Assembly (NCBI GenBank): GCA_027296925.1
Contig: JAPUIP010000189.1
Span: forward strand, 1 to 6,731
Reading direction: 5' to 3'
From: Candidatus Poribacteria bacterium
Lineage (GTDB): Bacteria; Poribacteria; WGA-4E; PCPOR2b
Length of the DNA stretch: 6,731 nucleotides
Notes under the pieces: model-generated
Databases searched by the model: none
Told to the model about the DNA's origin: nothing
The model's input: the letters and a program-made list of their open reading frames with translations, nothing else
Position numbers and translations under genes: made by a program
Shown here: piece after piece, positions 4,282 to 6,731 of the stretch
Layout: every line of letters begins with the position of its first letter
Numbering within the stretch: position 1 is the stretch's first letter

Positions 4282-6463
4282 GAACGCTCAAACTGAGCGC
4301 AATGAAATCCTGCACAACGGAGTCGCCGTCGTTGTTGATGAGAATGGTCCTGAACTGGAACGCTTTGCCGCCGGGCAACTCTGCGACTATCTCGACAAAC
4401 TCTTCGGCATTCGTATCCATCCGACGTCGAACGTCCCTGCGGCAGCGGATGCCCTTTTCCTCATCGGCGGTCTCAATACCAACCCCGCTGTGCACCGTGC
4501 GGCCGAACATCACCCATTCCCGACAGTGAGTGAACAGGGAGTTGTTTTGCGTCGTCTGCGATTTCAGGATTGTCCAGCGTTGATCGTTGGCGGTGGCAGT
4601 CCACGGGCGACGCTGTGGGCGGTGTATGAACTGGTCGAGCGGTGGGGCGTGCGCTATCTGCTACACGGCGACGTGCTACCCGTCGAGCGAAGCGCGTTTC
4701 AACTCCCCGACGTCGACGTCGTGATGGAGCCGACGCTGCCGGTTCGGCAATGGCGCGTCATCAATGATTTCGCCTGCGGTCCGGAATCGTGGGGGATGGC
4801 GGATTATCGTCCGGTGATCGACCAACTGGCGAAACTCAAATTTAACCGCATTTTTCTGTCCATCTGGCCGTGGCAGCCGTTTCTGCATTACGAGGTCAAA
4901 GGGGTTCAGCGAGAATCGGCGACGCTGTGGTTTGACTTCCACTATCCCATTACCGACGATATGGTGGGGCGACATCTGTTCGGGGAGGCAGAGGAGTTCT
5001 GGAATCCTGATCTCCCGCGTAACGCGAGCTATGCCGAGTTGATGGCCGCGGGCGAACGACTCGTACACAACTTAATGGACTATGCGCATCGACGGGGGAT
5101 GGAGTGTGTCATCGTTGCTACGTTGACGGAGTTTCCCCCTGAGTTTGCACCGCTTCTCACAGACGCGCAAAAAGTGCATCAGTTAGCCGAGTTGACGATC
5201 GTGCCGAGCGCAGAGACAGATATAGACGATCCGGCGCTGACCGAGCTTGCTGCGGCTGTGTTGCGTGCGACGGTCAACACCTATCCCGAAGCGGATTACG
5301 TTGCGTTGGGGATGCCGGAGTTTCGCCAGTGGTCCGGGTTGTATGAACGGGCGTGGCAGGCACTCGACGGCAAGTATAATATCTCGGCGCAACGCTCGCT
5401 TGACGATGTGCTAGGGACGGCTGCACAGCGCACGGGATACGCCGGTGGCGCTGAACGCGCATTGCAGGAGGTCAAAGGCGACATCGTTGCCCTCTACTTT
5501 TATGATCGACTTCTCAATGGTAGCGGGGCGAAGCAAGCATCGCCTTTACAGAACACCCGACGTTCTGATATGAAATTTATCTACAACAGTGTTGCGGAGG
5601 AACTGTTTCCGGTGCTTGGGTGCCTTCTGCCTCGTGGCTGGGAAACGCTGAACTTCGTGGACTATACGGCGTCGCGCATCGTGAAACGGCGGGAGGTCCT
5701 CAAGAGCGTCCCCAGCCGCGACATCCCGTGTAGCCTGATTTACACCCTACACGACGACAACGTGGGCGTGCTGCCGCAACTGACGACCGGCTCACTACAC
5801 GAGTTGACTCAGGATTTGCGCGGATATGGTTGGGCGGGGTTCTCGACGCGCTACTGGCTGACTAGCGACCACGACCCGTGTATCGCTTATCTCGCCCAAG
5901 CTGCGTGGAACGCGGGTGCAACGCCTGATGCCGTGTATCGTGACCAGATTCGCGCGGTGTGCGGTGATGCCTGTGTGGAAGATATCCTGACGGTGTTTCG
6001 TGAAGTAGAGGCAACGACGGTTGCGTTGGAGACACATGGATTGGGGTTGACGTTTCCCGTGCCGGGGATGCTGATGAAGCAATGGACGCCGCAACCGATG
6101 TCCGCTGAACTCATCGAAAATCGTCAAGGCTACCAACGCGCCTTGGATGCGGCGCGCCGGGCGCAGGGGGAAGCACAACCCTCCGGGCGGAGTTACGTGG
6201 GCTACTGGGTTGGGCGGCTGGAATTTGGTATCGGCTATCTGGAGATGATCGCCGCCGTTCGCCTCGCCGCGATTGCGGAGGCCGACGGGAAACGGATCGA
6301 AGCGTTGAAGCACGCGGAGGCGGCCCTGACAACAGCATGTGCTGCGTTGGAAGCGTATGCCCGTGTCGCCCGCGACCAGTCCGACCGCGGGGCAATTGCA
6401 GTGATGAACGAATACATCTATCGTCCTTTGAAAGCGAAGGTGGCGGCGCTGAGTTCGGATTGA
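4256..6463 (+). CDS. Predicted glycoside hydrolase with beta-hexosaminidase-like N-terminal domain and barrel-like core
   Basis: This 735-residue protein, numbered from the ATG at 4256, has no signal peptide or membrane segment and is probably cytoplasmic. Residues about 18-145 resemble the alpha/beta domain that precedes the catalytic barrel in GH20, GH67 and GH115 enzymes: NG at 21-22, LFLIGG at 67-72, LIVGGGSPRATLWAVYELVE at 109-128, then WGVRYLLHGDVLPVE at 130-144. From about 165 to 535 alternating strand and helix segments suggest a TIM barrel: FNRIFLSIWPW (196-206), RGMECVIVATLTEFPPEF (280-297), DYVALGMPEFRQW (347-359) and SLIYTLHDDN (493-502). Glu355 and Glu292 are candidate catalytic acids. 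The C-terminus (about 550-735) is mostly helical. The family cannot be assigned exactly; a glucuronidase-like or hexosaminidase-like role is possible. It is transcribed divergently from the minus-strand genes and probably supplies them with substrate. Confidence 0.7.
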   Translation: MAVDKIVDENAQTERNEILHNGVAVVVDENGPELERFAAGQLCDYLDKLFGIRIHPTSNVPAAADALFLIGGLNTNPAVHRAAEHHPFPTVSEQGVVLRRLRFQDCPALIVGGGSPRATLWAVYELVERWGVRYLLHGDVLPVERSAFQLPDVDVVMEPTLPVRQWRVINDFACGPESWGMADYRPVIDQLAKLKFNRIFLSIWPWQPFLHYEVKGVQRESATLWFDFHYPITDDMVGRHLFGEAEEFWNPDLPRNASYAELMAAGERLVHNLMDYAHRRGMECVIVATLTEFPPEFAPLLTDAQKVHQLAELTIVPSAETDIDDPALTELAAAVLRATVNTYPEADYVALGMPEFRQWSGLYERAWQALDGKYNISAQRSLDDVLGTAAQRTGYAGGAERALQEVKGDIVALYFYDRLLNGSGAKQASPLQNTRRSDMKFIYNSVAEELFPVLGCLLPRGWETLNFVDYTASRIVKRREVLKSVPSRDIPCSLIYTLHDDNVGVLPQLTTGSLHELTQDLRGYGWAGFSTRYWLTSDHDPCIAYLAQAAWNAGATPDAVYRDQIRAVCGDACVEDILTVFREVEATTVALETHGLGLTFPVPGMLMKQWTPQPMSAELIENRQGYQRALDAARRAQGEAQPSGRSYVGYWVGRLEFGIGYLEMIAAVRLAAIAEADGKRIEALKHAEAALTTACAALEAYARVARDQSDRGAIAVMNEYIYRPLKAKVAALSSD

Positions 6464-6731
6464 GTCTACAAGCAAAGGGACGGGCGTGATGTTGAAAAAC
6501 TCTGCAAATTCCGTTCTGGGATCCAATGGCAAGAATCGGTGATTTGAAATCCACACCACAGCCAATCTCATTGCAACGAATCAAAAAAGAACTGTGGGCA
6601 TGCTTCCGACATCCCCATAGGGATCAAGTTAAGGCTTTTGTGGTACGAAATGCCTCAGTAGATACCCCGATCTTCAGAACCTGTCCTCGAGCGCAGCGAA
6701 GGATCGGGGAGCCTCATGAGCAACTGCCTCC
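6464..6731. other. Non-coding tail without a supported gene
   Basis: No clear terminator follows the hydrolase stop. A plus-strand frame is open from ATG 6526 to the window edge (68 codons), but it lacks a good SD and resembles no family known to me. On the minus strand a 20-codon frame (6717-6655) has GGAGG 9 bases upstream. A 5-bp hairpin, ATCCC-CATA-GGGAT, lies at 6611-6624. Base composition is more AT-rich than the genes up to about 6600. Confidence 0.5.
6665..6709. repeat. Hairpin, possible interspersed intergenic repeat
   Basis: CCCCGATC (6665-6672) and GATCGGGG (6702-6709) are perfect 8-bp inverted arms. The stem continues with TTC (6673-6675) against GAA (6698-6700) across one bulged G, leaving a 22-base loop. 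The loop-side segment CTCGAGCGCAGCGAAGGATC resembles the GAGCGCAGCGAAGGAT-type repeats I recall from intergenic regions of several environmental bacteria. Only one copy lies in this window, so repeat status is inferred. Confidence 0.45.

Noticed and set aside
6488..6500. TGTTGAAAAACTC resembling some insertion-sequence ends
   Set aside because: There is no matching inverted end, target-site duplication or transposase frame in the window.
5795..6571. 258-codon open frame on the minus strand opposite the hydrolase C-terminus
   Set aside because: It lies antisense to a well-supported gene, has no recognisable motifs and the composition of a shadow frame.
6655..6717. 20-codon minus-strand frame with GGAGG 9 bases upstream
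   Set aside because: The peptide is encoded almost entirely by the hairpin repeat, so the ribosome-like site is probably coincidental or belongs to a gene outside the window.
6526..6731. Open plus-strand frame from ATG 6526 to the window edge
   Set aside because: There is no good SD, no recognisable motif, and it runs through the hairpin repeat. It could be revisited if the frame stays open beyond the window.

Overview
The window looks like a bacterial carbohydrate or organic-acid catabolism locus. It has dense genes, moderate-to-high GC, strong AAGGAGG-type Shine-Dalgarno (SD) sites and a sigma-70-type promoter. Combining a dihydrodipicolinate-synthase-family enzyme, a beta-hydroxyacid dehydrogenase, a PhyH dioxygenase and sugar-active-looking propeller and barrel proteins is typical of uncultured environmental groups such as Poribacteria, Planctomycetota and Latescibacterota. 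This placement is an inference from gene families and is weak. There is no rRNA, tRNA, CRISPR array or recognisable transposase.

Layout: four genes are read on the minus strand from a central divergent intergenic region (4029-4255). In transcription order they are a PhyH-type Fe(II)/2-oxoglutarate dioxygenase (4028-3264), a beta-propeller glycoside-hydrolase-like protein (3122-1620), a class I aldolase/lyase of the DHDPS/NAL superfamily (1510-596), and a 3-hydroxyisobutyrate-dehydrogenase-family oxidoreductase (537 to 1, cut by the window edge). In the other direction runs one large predicted glycoside hydrolase (4256-6463) with a beta-hexosaminidase-like N-terminal domain and a barrel-like middle. 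The last 268 bases contain no supported gene but hold a hairpin that may belong to an interspersed repeat.

The central region carries a near-consensus extended -10 promoter for the minus-strand genes and a weaker one for the plus-strand gene. Their -35 boxes lie in an inverted CACTTGAC pair. The leader of the large hydrolase gene contains a short upstream ORF with a well-spaced ribosome site, and two mutually exclusive small hairpins next to its SD site.

Working model (inference): the two sugar-active-looking proteins lack signal peptides and would act in the cytoplasm on imported glycosides. The lyase and the beta-hydroxyacid dehydrogenase could then handle a derived keto acid and its semialdehyde, as in uronate/aldarate pathways, and the dioxygenase would hydroxylate an unknown small substrate. 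Three annotated starts were moved inward from the longest open frames on SD or promoter evidence (1510, 4028 and 4256).
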